Of a stretch of DNA of 43,880 nucleotides, positions 7,609-16,605 are shown piece after piece. A program made the translations under genes and the position numbers. Under the pieces are notes generated by a model, which saw only the letters and a program-made list of their open reading frames with translations, made no database searches and had not been told where the DNA came from. Numbering within the stretch: the stretch's first letter is position 1; every line of letters begins with the position of its first letter. The DNA is from an uncultured Burkholderiales bacterium (GTDB lineage Bacteria; Pseudomonadota; Gammaproteobacteria; Burkholderiales; Burkholderiaceae_C), in the NCBI GenBank assembly GCA_903864315.1, contig CAIPFK010000283.1:1-43880 (forward strand), written 5' to 3'.

Positions 7609-7626
7609 TGTAAAAAGAGAATTACA
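7609..7626. promoter_or_regulatory. PpsR/CrtJ operator abutting the bchC start (TGT-N12-ACA)
   Basis: TGT-AAAAAGAGAATT-ACA ends 3 nt before the bchC ATG and covers its ribosome site (AAGAGA). It is exactly 26 bp from the preceding site, the same period as at hemA/crtE. It suggests an internal PpsR-controlled promoter for bchCXYZ-puf. Confidence 0.6.
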
Positions 7627-7629
7627 AAA

Positions 7630-8577
7630 ATGAACGCACATGCTGTACTTTTTGAAGGACCTAAAAACATCAAGTTAAGCCCCTTGGAAATGGCTGAAAT
7701 GGTGGATGGGGACATCAAAATTGATGTTGCCTACAGTGGTATCAGCACGGGCACAGAGCGTTTGTTGTGGGACGGCAGCATGCCCGCTTTCCCAGGCATG
7801 GGCTACCCCCTTGTCCCTGGGTATGAGACGGTGGGGCGTGTCGTGAAAAACAATTCACAGCATGACTTCAAAGACGGTGAATTTGTCTTTGTGCCTGGCG
7901 CTTATTCATTCAAGAATGTTCGCAACCTCTTTGGTGGCTCGGGCTCACAGCTCGTGGTGCCCGCTGAGCGGGTGGTGAGAGTGGCCGACCAGCACGCCAA
8001 AAATGCGACCCTTTTGGCCTTGGCGGCAACGGTCTACCACAGCGTCTCCAAGGGAGGCGCCATCAACCCGGCCCAACCCCCCGATTTGATCGTCGGTCAC
8101 GGCATCATGGGTCGCTTGTTGGCCCGCATGACGGTGGCGGCTGGCATGCAGCCCCCCACCGTGTGGGAGATCAATCCTGCCCGTGCCACAGGTGCACAGG
8201 GCTACACCGTGATAGACCCCCGAGAAGACACCAAAAAAGACTACAAAGCCATTTATGACGTGAGCGGGGACTCGTCCTTGCTCAACTTGCTCATTGGCCA
8301 CTTGGCGCCTGGTGGTGAGGTGGTCTTGGCGGGTTTTTACACCCAAGACCTCTCCTTCACCTTTGCCTCCGCCTTCATGAAAGAGCCCCAAATTCGAGTC
8401 TCAGCGCAATGGAAAAAATGCGATCTCGATGCCGTTTGTGAGCTCATGAACAACGGGAGACTGTCGTTCGATGGATTGATCACCCATGACAGCTCGCCCG
8501 CTCTTGCACAAGATGCTTATGAAACAGCCTTTTGTGATCCCCTCTGCCTAAAAATGATTCTTGACTGGAGAAATTGA
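7630..8577 (+). CDS. bchC: 3-hydroxyethyl bacteriochlorophyllide a dehydrogenase
   Basis: BchC oxidises the 3-(1-hydroxyethyl) group left by BchF to the 3-acetyl group of bacteriochlorophyllide a, using NAD. The 315-residue protein is of the medium-chain dehydrogenase fold but lacks the zinc-ligand set of alcohol dehydrogenases, as usual for BchC. ISTGTERLLWDG near residues 38-49 and VPGYETVGRV are typical of the family. PPDLIVGHGIMGRLLARM holds the GxGxxG-type dinucleotide fold. It has its own upstream PpsR site pair. Its TGA overlaps the bchX ATG (TGATG), so bchC-bchX are coupled. Confidence 0.95.
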   Translation: MNAHAVLFEGPKNIKLSPLEMAEMVDGDIKIDVAYSGISTGTERLLWDGSMPAFPGMGYPLVPGYETVGRVVKNNSQHDFKDGEFVFVPGAYSFKNVRNLFGGSGSQLVVPAERVVRVADQHAKNATLLALAATVYHSVSKGGAINPAQPPDLIVGHGIMGRLLARMTVAAGMQPPTVWEINPARATGAQGYTVIDPREDTKKDYKAIYDVSGDSSLLNLLIGHLAPGGEVVLAGFYTQDLSFTFASAFMKEPQIRVSAQWKKCDLDAVCELMNNGRLSFDGLITHDSSPALAQDAYETAFCDPLCLKMILDWRN

Positions 8578-9602
8578 TGTCACAACCCACGAATTCAAGC
8601 GCACCCAAGGTTCAAGAGCAGACCATACAGTTCACTCAACTCTTGCGAGATGAAGCGCACCATGAGCCCGATCAGGTGCATTCGGGTGAGGTGACCAAAG
8701 AGACCCAAATCATTGCCATCTACGGCAAAGGGGGGATAGGCAAGAGCTTTACCTTGGCCAATTTGAGTTACATGATGGCTCAGCAAGGCAAAAAAGTCTT
8801 GCTGATCGGTTGTGATCCCAAGAGCGACACCACCTCGCTGCTCTTTGGTGGAAAGGCCTGTCCCACCATCATCGAAACCTCTTCGAAGAAAAAGCTCGCT
8901 GGCGAAGCGGTGAGCATTGGCGACGTCTGCTTCAAGAGAGACGGTGTGTTCGCCATGGAACTTGGAGGTCCTGAGGTGGGGCGTGGTTGTGGTGGGCGCG
9001 GCATCATCCATGGCTTTGAGACCTTGGAGAAATTGGGTTTTCACGAATGGGGATTCGACTACGTATTGCTGGACTTCCTGGGCGACGTGGTGTGCGGCGG
9101 TTTTGGCTTGCCCATTGCCCGAGACATGTGTCAAAAAGTCATCGTCGTCGCCTCCAACGATTTGCAGTCTCTGTATGTCGCCAACAACGTCTGCTCAGCC
9201 GTCGAATACTTCAGAAAACTCGGTGGCAATGTCGGTGTCGCTGGCATGGTGATCAACAAGGATGACGGCACCGGAGAGGCTTCACAATTTGCTGAACGCG
9301 CTGGTATTCCTGTGCTTGCTGCCATTCCTGCCAATGAAGATATTCGCCGCAAAAGTGCCAGCTACGAAATCATTGGTCGCCCCGAAAGCCAATGGGGACC
9401 GCTCTTTGCCGATCTTGCACAAAACGTGGCCGATGCGCCACCGCAGCGTCCCAAGCCACTGAGCCAAGACGAATTGCTCTCCCTCTTTAGCGCCGACACG
9501 GTCGGGCGCAATGTGGTGCTGCAACCGGCAACTGAAGTGGACATGCGCGGTGCGAGTGTTCTCACCAAGCCCACGCTTGAAGTGATCTACGACGAGGCTT
9601 GA
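8577..9602 (+). CDS. bchX: Chlorophyllide a reductase iron protein subunit BchX
   Basis: BchX is the ATP-dependent [4Fe-4S] electron donor of chlorophyllide oxidoreductase (BchXYZ), which reduces ring B of chlorin to bacteriochlorin. It is a NifH-like homodimer. The 341-residue protein has the Walker A loop [10 protein letters not shown] at about residues 49-58 and the cluster cysteines Cys138 (GRGCGGRG) and Cys173 (DVVCGGFG). A further switch motif VLLDFLGD precedes the second cysteine. The N-terminal 40 residues are a hydrophilic extension usual in BchX and absent from BchL, and the C-terminus is likewise longer than BchL. ATG 8577 overlaps the bchC stop. It is separated from bchY by 70 nt. 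Confidence 0.96.
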   Translation: MSQPTNSSAPKVQEQTIQFTQLLRDEAHHEPDQVHSGEVTKETQIIAIYGKGGIGKSFTLANLSYMMAQQGKKVLLIGCDPKSDTTSLLFGGKACPTIIETSSKKKLAGEAVSIGDVCFKRDGVFAMELGGPEVGRGCGGRGIIHGFETLEKLGFHEWGFDYVLLDFLGDVVCGGFGLPIARDMCQKVIVVASNDLQSLYVANNVCSAVEYFRKLGGNVGVAGMVINKDDGTGEASQFAERAGIPVLAAIPANEDIRRKSASYEIIGRPESQWGPLFADLAQNVADAPPQRPKPLSQDELLSLFSADTVGRNVVLQPATEVDMRGASVLTKPTLEVIYDEA

Positions 9603-9672
9603 AGCCTGCAGGTTTAGAGCCTTAGAACACCCAATCCAACCACTCAAACTACTTCACCAACACCACCCAGCC

Positions 9673-11196
9673 ATGGACATCAAGACCATACCGATCAAAG
9701 CCGTAGAAGGCAGCTCAGCCGAGGGTGGGGCTTGTCACGCCCCTCAGGAGTCGATGATTTCTGCAGCTCAAGCGGCCGGTAAGAGCGAGATCCTTGAGCG
9801 TTATGCTTTGGATTACCCCAAAGGCCCACACGATCAGCCCCAAAGCATGTGTCCCGCATTTGGCTCCTTGCGGGTGGGTTTGCGAATGAGTCGCACGGCC
9901 ACCATTCTTTCGGGTTCAGCTTGCTGTGTCTACGGCCTCACCTTCACCTCGCATTTTTATGGCGCTCGTCGCAGTGTCGGCTACGTCCCCTTCAACTCCG
10001 AGACCTTGGTGACGGGCAAGCTGTTTGAAGACATTCGCGAGGCCGTGCACTTGCAGGCCGATCCCGAGAAATACGATGCCATCGTGATCATCAATTTATG
10101 CGTGCCCACCGCCAGCGGTGTGCCCTTGCAACTGTTGCCCAAAGAGATCAACGGGGTGCGCATCATTGGCATTGATGTGCCCGGCTTTGGTGTGCCCACC
10201 CACGCCGAGGCCAAAGACGTGCTCGCGGGCGCCATGCTCAAGTACGCCAGACAAGAGGTCATGAATGGACCCGTGCCCGCGCCCAAGCGCGGTCGTCAGG
10301 CCCTGCCCACAGTGACGCTCCTGGGTGAGATGTTCCCAGCCGACCCGATGGGCATCGCACAGTTGATTGAGCCCATGGGCTTGGCCGTGGGCTCGAGTGT
10401 GCCGACCCGCGAGTGGCGTGAGCTCTACGCCGCCCTTGATGGCAGTGTCGTGGCCGCCATCCATCCGTTCTACACCGCCTGTGTGCGTGAGTTCGAGGCC
10501 GCCCAGCGACCCATTGTGGGCTCGGCCCCTGTGGGCGTGGAGGGCACGCACGATTGGTTGCAGCAAATCGGTCAAAGTGTCGGGGTCTCTCAAGACAAAA
10601 TTGACGCGGCAAGGAACAAGTCACTGGGCGCCATCCGAGGGGTTTTGGCGGCCAAGCCGATCAAAGGTCGCATCACCTTGAGTGGTTACGAAGGCTCCGA
10701 ATTGATTGTGGCCCGCCTCTTGGTGGAGTGCGGTGCCGATTTGCGTTATGTCGGGTCGGCCTGTCCTGCCACCCCTTGGAACTCGAGCGATGCACAGTGG
10801 CTCACGAGCAAAGGCGTCAAGGTTCAGTTCCGTGCATCGCTTGAGCAAGATCTTGATGCGGTCAAAGAGTTCGCGCCCAATTTGGCCATTGGCACAACGC
10901 CTGTGGTGCAGTATGCCAAAGAGGCCTGTATTCCATCGCTTTATTTCACCAATTTAATCTCCGCTCGTCCCTTGATGGGGATCGCGGGCGCCGGCTCATT
11001 GATCCAAGTGGTCAATGCGGCCATTGGCAACCAACATCGATTCAACCAAATGAAAGATTTTTTTGGCTCAGTGGGTCACGGTGACGCGTCTGGTGTGTGG
11101 AGCGATAAGCCCAAAGAACACCCCGAGTTCAGGGCCGAGAACCGCCGCCAAATGGAGAAGAAAAACAAACAGCGCAAAGCGCAGGAGATGGGCTGA
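9673..11196 (+). CDS. bchY: Chlorophyllide a reductase subunit BchY
   Basis: BchY is one half of the NifDK-like catalytic heterotetramer of chlorophyllide oxidoreductase. The 507-residue protein contains MCPAFGSLR (Cys60), SGSACCVYG (Cys84/85) and NLCVPTASG (Cys143), which together supply likely ligands to the [4Fe-4S] NB-cluster. The lysine-rich C-terminal tail is typical. The 70-nt leader before the ATG is almost free of G (CACCCAATCCAACCACTC and so on) and offers no Shine-Dalgarno sequence, which is odd for a key operon member. Translation may rely on an unstructured leader. The stop overlaps the bchZ start as TGATG, so the two partner subunits are translated together. Confidence 0.96.
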   Translation: MDIKTIPIKAVEGSSAEGGACHAPQESMISAAQAAGKSEILERYALDYPKGPHDQPQSMCPAFGSLRVGLRMSRTATILSGSACCVYGLTFTSHFYGARRSVGYVPFNSETLVTGKLFEDIREAVHLQADPEKYDAIVIINLCVPTASGVPLQLLPKEINGVRIIGIDVPGFGVPTHAEAKDVLAGAMLKYARQEVMNGPVPAPKRGRQALPTVTLLGEMFPADPMGIAQLIEPMGLAVGSSVPTREWRELYAALDGSVVAAIHPFYTACVREFEAAQRPIVGSAPVGVEGTHDWLQQIGQSVGVSQDKIDAARNKSLGAIRGVLAAKPIKGRITLSGYEGSELIVARLLVECGADLRYVGSACPATPWNSSDAQWLTSKGVKVQFRASLEQDLDAVKEFAPNLAIGTTPVVQYAKEACIPSLYFTNLISARPLMGIAGAGSLIQVVNAAIGNQHRFNQMKDFFGSVGHGDASGVWSDKPKEHPEFRAENRRQMEKKNKQRKAQEMG

Positions 11197-12704
11197 TGTT
11201 TGTCATTGACCACGACCGAGCAGGCGGCTACTGGGGAGCCGTGTATGTCTTTACCGCCATCAAAGGGCTTCAAGTCGTCATCGATGGACCCGTGGGATGT
11301 GAGAATTTGCCAGTGACCTCGGTGCTGCATTACACCGATGCGCTGCCCCCGCATGAGTTGCCCATTGTGGTGACCGGACTCGCCGAGGAGCAACTCGGGC
11401 GCGAAGGCACCGAAGGTGCCATGAAACGCGCCCATGCCAGCTTGGACCCCGATTTGCCCTCGGTGGTGGTGACGGGCTCGATTGCGGAGATGATTGGTGG
11501 AGGCGTGACGCCCGAGGGCACGAACTTGATGCGCTTTCTACCCCGCACCATTGATGAAGACCAGTGGCAATGTGCCAACCGCGCCATGTCTTGGTTGTGG
11601 AGTGAGTATGGTCTTAAAAAAGTCCCCAAGCGGGTTCGCAAGGAAGGCGAGCGACCACGGGTGAACATCATTGGTCCATGCTACGGCACGTTCAATTCGG
11701 CCAGCGATGTGGCTGAAATCAGGCGTCTCGTGCAAGGCATCGGTGCTGAGATCAACATGGTGTTCCCATTGGGTTCGCACTTGTCCGATGTATCCCGACT
11801 GGTCGAATCTGACGTGAACATTTGCATGTACCGCGAATTTGGGCGTCTCTTGTGTGAGACCCTTGAGCGCCCGTATTTGCAGGCCCCCATCGGTTTGCAC
11901 AGCACCACGTTGTTCCTTCGCAAGCTCGGAGAGCTGCTGGGCTTGGACCCTGAGCCCTTCATTGAGCGGGAAAAACACACCACCTTAAAGCCACTGTGGG
12001 ACTTGTGGAGGTCGGTGACGCAGGACTTTTTTGCAACCGCGAGTTTTGCGGTGGTGGCCAACGAGACCTACACGCGAGGACTCAAGAATTTCTTGGAAGT
12101 GGAGATGGGCTTGCCTTGCCGTTTTGCGGTCTCACGCATGCCTGGACAAAAGACCGACAACGAAGAGGTTCGTCAAATGGTCTACACCCAAACACCACTC
12201 ATCATGTTTGGCAGTTACAACGAGCGCATGTACTTGAGTGAAATTGGTGCACGCGGCCCTATGCGTCCATGCTTCATCCCTGCGTCGTTTCCAGGGGCGA
12301 TCATTCGCAGACACACCGGCACACCGTTCATGGGCTACAGCGGAGCGACCTACCTCGTGCAAGAGGTTTGCAATGCGCTCTTTGATGCACTCTTTCATAT
12401 TTTGCCCTTGGGCACCGACATGGACCGCGCTGAGTCCACGCTCTCCAGAGGCGTCGTGGCTCCAAGCCAATTGCCTTGGAGCGAAGAGGCTCAGAGTTTG
12501 ATGCGCGCCTGCGTTGGCGCACAACCTGTCTTGGTGCAGATTTCAGCTGCCAAAACTTTGCGCGACACCACCGACCGCGCCGCCATTGAGGCGGGGGAGA
12601 GCGAGGTGAGTGCTTCAAGGCTCTTGGTGGTGGCCAAGTCGTTTGGATGGGAGCCTGTTCGTGATGATACCGCTCAACACGAATCCAAGGGAGTGACGGC
12701 GTGA
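11196..12704 (+). CDS. bchZ: Chlorophyllide a reductase subunit BchZ
   Basis: BchZ pairs with BchY to form the catalytic component of chlorophyllide oxidoreductase. At 502 residues it matches the family. It starts [19 protein letters not shown] and has GPVGCENLP with the cluster cysteine at residue 35. [12 protein letters not shown] and [12 protein letters not shown] are NifK-like motifs of the Rossmann domains. The C-terminal segment [28 protein letters not shown] is the light-independent-reductase tail. The gene follows bchY with a 1-nt overlap. Its last codons contain the Shine-Dalgarno sequence AAGGGAG (12687-12693) for the small ORF that begins at GTG 12701 inside the bchZ stop. Confidence 0.96.
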   Translation: MFVIDHDRAGGYWGAVYVFTAIKGLQVVIDGPVGCENLPVTSVLHYTDALPPHELPIVVTGLAEEQLGREGTEGAMKRAHASLDPDLPSVVVTGSIAEMIGGGVTPEGTNLMRFLPRTIDEDQWQCANRAMSWLWSEYGLKKVPKRVRKEGERPRVNIIGPCYGTFNSASDVAEIRRLVQGIGAEINMVFPLGSHLSDVSRLVESDVNICMYREFGRLLCETLERPYLQAPIGLHSTTLFLRKLGELLGLDPEPFIEREKHTTLKPLWDLWRSVTQDFFATASFAVVANETYTRGLKNFLEVEMGLPCRFAVSRMPGQKTDNEEVRQMVYTQTPLIMFGSYNERMYLSEIGARGPMRPCFIPASFPGAIIRRHTGTPFMGYSGATYLVQEVCNALFDALFHILPLGTDMDRAESTLSRGVVAPSQLPWSEEAQSLMRACVGAQPVLVQISAAKTLRDTTDRAAIEAGESEVSASRLLVVAKSFGWEPVRDDTAQHESKGVTA

Positions 12705-12892
12705 GTCGCTTTCATCAACCCATGAACAAGAACACGGATGAGTGCTTCATTGTTGCTGCCCAGACAGCGCAACTTGAGGCCGTCCTTCAGCAATGCAGCA
12801 ACGTTGGGTTGCGGCTGTCCAGGGTGCGCGGGCTGTGCGCATCAACGGTCCATGTGACCAATTTCAACAACAAGGAGCAATCATATGTCTAA
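12701..12892 (+). CDS. 63-aa ORF bridging bchZ and pufB, function unknown (pufQ position)
   Basis: I do not recognise this protein. The GTG start overlaps the bchZ TGA by 4 nt (GTGA), and AAGGGAG lies 7 nt upstream, an excellent ribosome site. The stop codon (12890-12892) lies inside pufB, overlapping its first codons by 8 nt. A gene filling this gap exactly, coupled at both ends, is unlikely to be chance. The product is hydrophilic, has three cysteines (residues 15, 32, 46) and no membrane span. That excludes PufQ, the one-span protein found here in Rhodobacter. It may be a regulatory leader peptide coupling bchXYZ to puf translation, or a real small protein. An internal ATG at 12722 is an alternative start. 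Confidence 0.55.
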   Translation: MSRFHQPMNKNTDECFIVAAQTAQLEAVLQQCSNVGLRLSRVRGLCASTVHVTNFNNKEQSYV

Positions 12893-13028
12893 TCGGACGT
12901 CAATTTCCGGCCTGACCGACGAGGAAGCTCAGGAGTTCCACCATTACTGGGTCCAAGGATTAGTGGGGTTTGTGGCAGTCGCTGCAGTTGCCCACATGTT
13001 GGTCTGGGCATGGCGGCCCTGGTTCTGA
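12885..13028 (+). CDS. pufB: LH1 antenna beta polypeptide
   Basis: This 47-residue polypeptide is the beta subunit of the core light-harvesting complex around the reaction centre. It has the family's acidic N-terminal stretch [18 protein letters not shown], one membrane helix (about residues 22-41) and the B875-liganding histidine in [11 protein letters not shown] at the C-terminus. AAGGAG (12872-12877) lies 7 nt upstream of the ATG. It is the first recognised gene of the puf cluster. Unusually, it is not followed directly by pufA: a 74-codon gene begins 34 nt downstream. Confidence 0.97.
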   Translation: MSNRTSISGLTDEEAQEFHHYWVQGLVGFVAVAAVAHMLVWAWRPWF

Positions 13029-13062
13029 GTTTAAGTAAGTTTTTTTTCTGAGGAGTTTAACC

Positions 13063-13287
13063 ATGTCAGTCATGATCAACGAAAGTCATCGATCTTTGGC
13101 GCCCAAAGAGCGCTGGGGTGAGATGGTGATGTTTGTGCCTTGCTTTGTGGTGTTGTTGGCCGTTGCTTTACTGGGTCAATTGATCGGTATTCATTGGCGA
13201 ACTTGGCTCAGCGGTGCTGAGGATTCACACAACATTGTCGTTGGCATCAAGACAGCGGTTTACACCTTCATGTCCCATATCAATTAG
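13063..13287 (+). CDS. Single-span membrane protein of 74 aa inserted between pufB and pufA, unknown
   Basis: Unrecognised. AGGAG (13051-13055) sits 7 nt before the ATG, and its TAG is part of the TAGGAG that serves as the pufA ribosome site, so it is embedded in the operon. The product has a charged N-terminus (about residues 1-20, with KER), one hydrophobic helix at about 21-43 ([21 protein letters not shown]), then HWRTW and a C-terminal part with a second weakly hydrophobic stretch (57-71). This topology matches LH1-associated small subunits such as PufX, PufW or PufQ, but I see no sequence match to any. His44 beside an aromatic pair (HWRTW) resembles the pigment-binding zone of antenna polypeptides, so it could be a diverged antenna-like or RC-LH1 accessory subunit. 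Gene reality is well supported; the role is inference. Confidence 0.82.
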   Translation: MSVMINESHRSLAPKERWGEMVMFVPCFVVLLAVALLGQLIGIHWRTWLSGAEDSHNIVVGIKTAVYTFMSHIN

Positions 13288-13297
13288 GAGAATAGCC

Positions 13298-13504
13298 ATG
13301 TGGAGAATTTGGCGATTGTTTGATCCCTTGAGAGCCATGGTGGTCCAGGGAATTTTTCTGTTTTCGCTGGCTGCGATGATTCACCTCGTTTTGCTCAGCA
13401 CGAACAAGTACAACTGGTTTGACGGTCCTCGCGTAAAGCAGCCCACAGCGGCATCGGCGCAAAATGCACCGATGCCCTCGAACACTGCTCAAGCGAAGTC
13501 TTGA
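13298..13504 (+). CDS. pufA: LH1 antenna alpha polypeptide
   Basis: The alpha subunit of LH1 begins [18 protein letters not shown], has one membrane helix, and carries the bacteriochlorophyll ligand histidine in [11 protein letters not shown] followed by NKYNWFDG. The 68-residue product ends in an Ala/Pro/Gln-rich tail that may be trimmed. The start is fixed by AGGAG (13286-13290) and by the family N-terminus; the frame is open 28 codons further upstream, but that part overlaps the preceding gene and is not antenna-like. Stop is at 13502-13504. A hairpin follows before pufL, as expected where antenna messages must outnumber reaction-centre messages. Confidence 0.96.
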   Translation: MWRIWRLFDPLRAMVVQGIFLFSLAAMIHLVLLSTNKYNWFDGPRVKQPTAASAQNAPMPSNTAQAKS

Positions 13505-13531
13505 ACGACTGAGTATTTTTGAGGGTAGGGT

Positions 13532-13577
13532 GCAGGTACCCAGACTTGGTTTTGTCCCCCAAGTGTGCAGTACCTGC
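13532..13577 (+). promoter_or_regulatory. Intercistronic hairpin between pufA and pufL (mRNA-stability element)
   Basis: GCAGGTAC (13532-13539) pairs with GTACCTGC (13570-13577). An inner stem ACTTGG (13544-13549) with CCAAGT (13559-13564) follows after a small internal loop, capped by a 9-nt loop. No T-tract follows, so this is not a simple terminator. Hairpins at this position in Rhodobacter protect the pufBA message from 3' decay and set the antenna to reaction-centre ratio; the same role is inferred here. Confidence 0.75.
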
Positions 13578-13645
13578 TTTCTTACAGTTTTTTGAAGTGA
13601 ACAATCGTTGGTTTTTTGCCTTGGTTGGCAAAGGAGGGCTTGAAG

Positions 13646-14470
13646 ATGGCCATGCTGAGTTTTGAGAAAAAATACCGAATTCGCGGAGGCACCCTGATTG
13701 GGGGTGACTTGTTTGACTTTTGGGTAGGCCCATTTTTTGTGGGTTTTTTTGGCGTCACGACATTCTTTTTCTCAGTGCTGGGCACCGCCCTCATTTTGTA
13801 CGGGGCGGCCATGGGGCCGACGTGGAATCTTTGGCAAATCAGTATTGCACCGCCCGATTTGTCCTACGGCTTGAAGCTCGCTCCCATGATGAAGGGGGGC
13901 TTGTGGCAGTGGATCACCGTGTGTGCCTTGGGTGCCTTTGGGTCGTGGGCGCTCAGAGAGGTCGAGATTTGTCGCAAACTCGGCATGGGACTGCATGTGC
14001 CCGTTGCCTACAGTTTCGCTGTTTTTGCGTATTTCACGCTAGAAGTCGTGCGCCCAGTCTTGATGGGCGCTTGGGGACATGCGTTTCCCTATGGCATTTT
14101 TAGTCACCTGGACTGGGTCTCCAATGTGGGCTACCAGTACTTGCATTTTCACTACAACCCTGCGCACATGATTGCGGTGACTTTTTTCTTCACCACCACG
14201 TTTGCGTTGGCCTTGCACGGTGCCTTGGTGTTGTCGGCCACCAATCCAATACCGGGGGGCAGCGTCAAGTCGCCTGAGCATGAGGACACGTTTTTTAGAG
14301 ACATCGTTGGCTACTCCGTTGGAACGCTGGGCATTCACCGCTTGGGACTCTTTTTGGCGCTGGCAGCGGTCTTCTTTTCCGCCGTTTGCATTGTCATCAG
14401 TGGTCCATTTTGGTCACGCGGCTGGCCCGAGTGGTGGGGTTGGTGGTTGAACATGCCCATTTGGCATTGA
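13646..14470 (+). CDS. pufL: Photosynthetic reaction centre L subunit
   Basis: The L subunit spans the membrane five times and binds half of the special pair, the active-branch pigments and the QB site. The 274-residue product starts [29 protein letters not shown], the family consensus, with AAGGAGG (13631-13637) 8 nt upstream; a 10-codon upstream extension is rejected. Key residues visible are FHYNPAHM (special-pair and iron/QB histidines), EHEDTFFRD (QB-site glutamate) and [12 protein letters not shown] (QB-site serine and the second iron histidine). It ends WWLNMPIWH. The 95-nt gap to pufM is longer than I would expect for this gene pair. Confidence 0.98.
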   Translation: MAMLSFEKKYRIRGGTLIGGDLFDFWVGPFFVGFFGVTTFFFSVLGTALILYGAAMGPTWNLWQISIAPPDLSYGLKLAPMMKGGLWQWITVCALGAFGSWALREVEICRKLGMGLHVPVAYSFAVFAYFTLEVVRPVLMGAWGHAFPYGIFSHLDWVSNVGYQYLHFHYNPAHMIAVTFFFTTTFALALHGALVLSATNPIPGGSVKSPEHEDTFFRDIVGYSVGTLGIHRLGLFLALAAVFFSAVCIVISGPFWSRGWPEWWGWWLNMPIWH

Positions 14471-14565
14471 TGCTCTCTCGTCGACCACGCTGCCTCAATC
14501 AAGGCACTATTCAATACGGAAAAATGAGCATCGCACTCATGGATCAAAAATAAAGGAAGGTCAGC

Positions 14566-15543
14566 ATGCCTCAATATCAAAATTTATTCACGGCGGTCCA
14601 AGTCACTGGCCCCACCAGTGATGGGATCCCTCTTGGCCGAGGCAACGACCCTCGTGTGGGCAAACCATTCATGTTGCACTTGGCGGGTCGCTTGGGCAAT
14701 GCGCAGATCGGTCCCATTTATCTGGGCAGCTTTGGTGTTGCATCCTTGATCTTTGGCGCCTTGGCCATCAACATCATGGGCATGAACATGCTCGCGTCGG
14801 TGAATTTTGATCCCATTCAATTCATTCGCCAACTATTTTGGCTTGCTTTGGAGCCACCAGCACCGCAGTATGGATTGCACTTGCCGCCCCTCAACCAGGG
14901 AGGCTGGTGGATGATTTCCGGTTTATTCTTGACTGTTTCCATTTTGCTCTGGTGGGTCAGAACATACCGGCGTGCCAGACAGCTGGGGATGGGCACGCAT
15001 GTGCCTTGGGCCTTTGTCGGTGCGATTTGGCTTTATTTGGTGCTCGGGTTTTTCAGACCCCTCTTGATGGGCTGCTGGTGTGAGGCGGTGCCTTTTGGAA
15101 TCTTTCCGCATCTGGACTGGACTGCAGCGTTTTCTTTGCGCTACGGCAACCTTTTTTACAACCCCTTTCATGCTTTGTCGATCGTGTTCCTCTACGGCTC
15201 GGTGCTTCTCTTTGCCATGCACGGTGCGACCATTTTGGCCGTGAGTCGCTACGGTGGTGAGCGAGAGATTGAGCAAATCGTCGACCGTGGCACAGCCTCA
15301 GAGCGGGCCGCCCTCTTTTGGCGCTGGACCATGGGATTCAATGCGACGATGGAGTCCATTCATCGCTGGGCTTGGTGGTTTGCCGTGCTGTGTCCTTTGG
15401 TGGGCGGCATCGGCATCTTGCTCACCGGCACGGTGGTTGACAACTGGTATTTGTGGGCGGTCAAGCACGGTGTGGCCCCCCCATATCCAAACGTTTTCCC
15501 CGCTGTGGTGGATCCCGCAACTTTGATTGGAGGCAAACCATGA
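14566..15543 (+). CDS. pufM: Photosynthetic reaction centre M subunit
   Basis: The M subunit is the five-helix partner of L, holding the other special-pair bacteriochlorophyll and the QA site. The 325 residues include [25 protein letters not shown] (special-pair and iron histidines), [10 protein letters not shown] (the iron-ligand glutamate region) and [12 protein letters not shown] (iron histidine). The C-terminal extension after YLWAVKHG is of the type seen in species with a bound tetrahaem cytochrome. The ribosome site AAAGGAAGG lies just before the ATG. The TGA overlaps the pufC ATG as ATGA. Confidence 0.98.
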   Translation: MPQYQNLFTAVQVTGPTSDGIPLGRGNDPRVGKPFMLHLAGRLGNAQIGPIYLGSFGVASLIFGALAINIMGMNMLASVNFDPIQFIRQLFWLALEPPAPQYGLHLPPLNQGGWWMISGLFLTVSILLWWVRTYRRARQLGMGTHVPWAFVGAIWLYLVLGFFRPLLMGCWCEAVPFGIFPHLDWTAAFSLRYGNLFYNPFHALSIVFLYGSVLLFAMHGATILAVSRYGGEREIEQIVDRGTASERAALFWRWTMGFNATMESIHRWAWWFAVLCPLVGGIGILLTGTVVDNWYLWAVKHGVAPPYPNVFPAVVDPATLIGGKP

Positions 15544-16580
15544 AGGCCGTGACGTCTCGTTTTTTATCTTGGGCAATCTTGGGTGCTGTGGTTTTGCTCA
15601 CAGGCTGTGAGCGTCCGCCCATGCTCAGTGAGCAACACGGCTACCGTGGAACCGGCATGGTGCAGGTGAAGAACCCCCGTACGGTAGAGGAACAAGCCGC
15701 CAACAATACCCCACCATTTGCCCTCCCAGCGGCCCCCACCGATGGTCCGCGCGCGAGCCAAGCTTACAAGAATGTGCAAGTGTTGGGTGGATTGTCCACG
15801 GCTCAGCTCACCCGCTTGATGGTGTCCATGACCTCTTGGGTTGCCCCCAATGAGGGCTGTGTGTATTGTCACAATCCGGTCAATTTTGCCGAGGATTCAA
15901 AATACACCAAGGTGGTGGCGCGTCGCATGATCCAAATGACGCAGCACATCAACAGCGATTGGTCCCAGCATGTCTCCACCACGGGTGTCACGTGCTACAC
16001 CTGTCACCGAGGCAACAACATTCCTCAGCAAGTTTGGTTCAAAAAGGACTCCAGCCCCATGGGTGCAGACTTCATGGGTGACCGAGCCGGTCAAAATGAG
16101 CCTGCGGCGAGCGTGGGTCTCAGCTCCTTGCCCAATGATCCTTTCACGCCTTTCCTTTTGGGCTCTCAAGACATTCGTGTGAATGGAACCACGGCGCTAC
16201 CCCATGACAACCGTCACTCCATCAAGCAAGCCGAGTGGACCTATGGACTCATGACCCACATGTCCGAGTCGCTGGGTGTGAACTGCACCTATTGCCACAA
16301 CACGCGCTCGTTTGCCAGCTGGGAAGGCAGTCCACCGCAGCGCGCAACTGCGTGGTACGGCATTCGGATGGTGCGCGACGTCAATTTGCAGTACATCGAT
16401 TCATTGTTGGGCACCTTCCCTTCACACCGCTTGGGTGAAACGGGGGACGTCGCCAAGGTCTATTGCGCCACCTGTCACCAAGGCGTGAACAAGCCCTTGA
16501 ACGGTGCCAAAATGGCGGAATCTTATCCGGAGCTCAAGACCACCACGGCCAGTCCAGACGTCAAGGTCTCCAAGCGTTGA
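15540..16580 (+). CDS. pufC: Tetrahaem reaction-centre cytochrome c subunit
   Basis: PufC is the periplasmic, lipid-anchored electron donor that re-reduces the photo-oxidised special pair. The 346-residue precursor starts at ATG 15540, overlapping the pufM stop by 4 nt. It has a lipoprotein signal peptide ending in LLTGC, so Cys23 should be acylated. Four haem-attachment motifs are present: CVYCH (107-111), CYTCH (152-156), CTYCH (249-253) and CATCH (309-313). Methionine ligands are plausible in the preceding helices. This four-haem count is the classic arrangement of many purple bacteria and is complete here. The gene is followed after 25 nt by crtA on the same strand. Confidence 0.97.
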   Translation: MKAVTSRFLSWAILGAVVLLTGCERPPMLSEQHGYRGTGMVQVKNPRTVEEQAANNTPPFALPAAPTDGPRASQAYKNVQVLGGLSTAQLTRLMVSMTSWVAPNEGCVYCHNPVNFAEDSKYTKVVARRMIQMTQHINSDWSQHVSTTGVTCYTCHRGNNIPQQVWFKKDSSPMGADFMGDRAGQNEPAASVGLSSLPNDPFTPFLLGSQDIRVNGTTALPHDNRHSIKQAEWTYGLMTHMSESLGVNCTYCHNTRSFASWEGSPPQRATAWYGIRMVRDVNLQYIDSLLGTFPSHRLGETGDVAKVYCATCHQGVNKPLNGAKMAESYPELKTTTASPDVKVSKR

Positions 16581-16605
16581 GGCCGGCTTGGTATGATTTT
16601 TTCCC

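Noticed and set aside
12701-12892. Calling the 63-aa ORF PufQ
   Set aside because: PufQ has a membrane span and a different length and composition; only the position matches.
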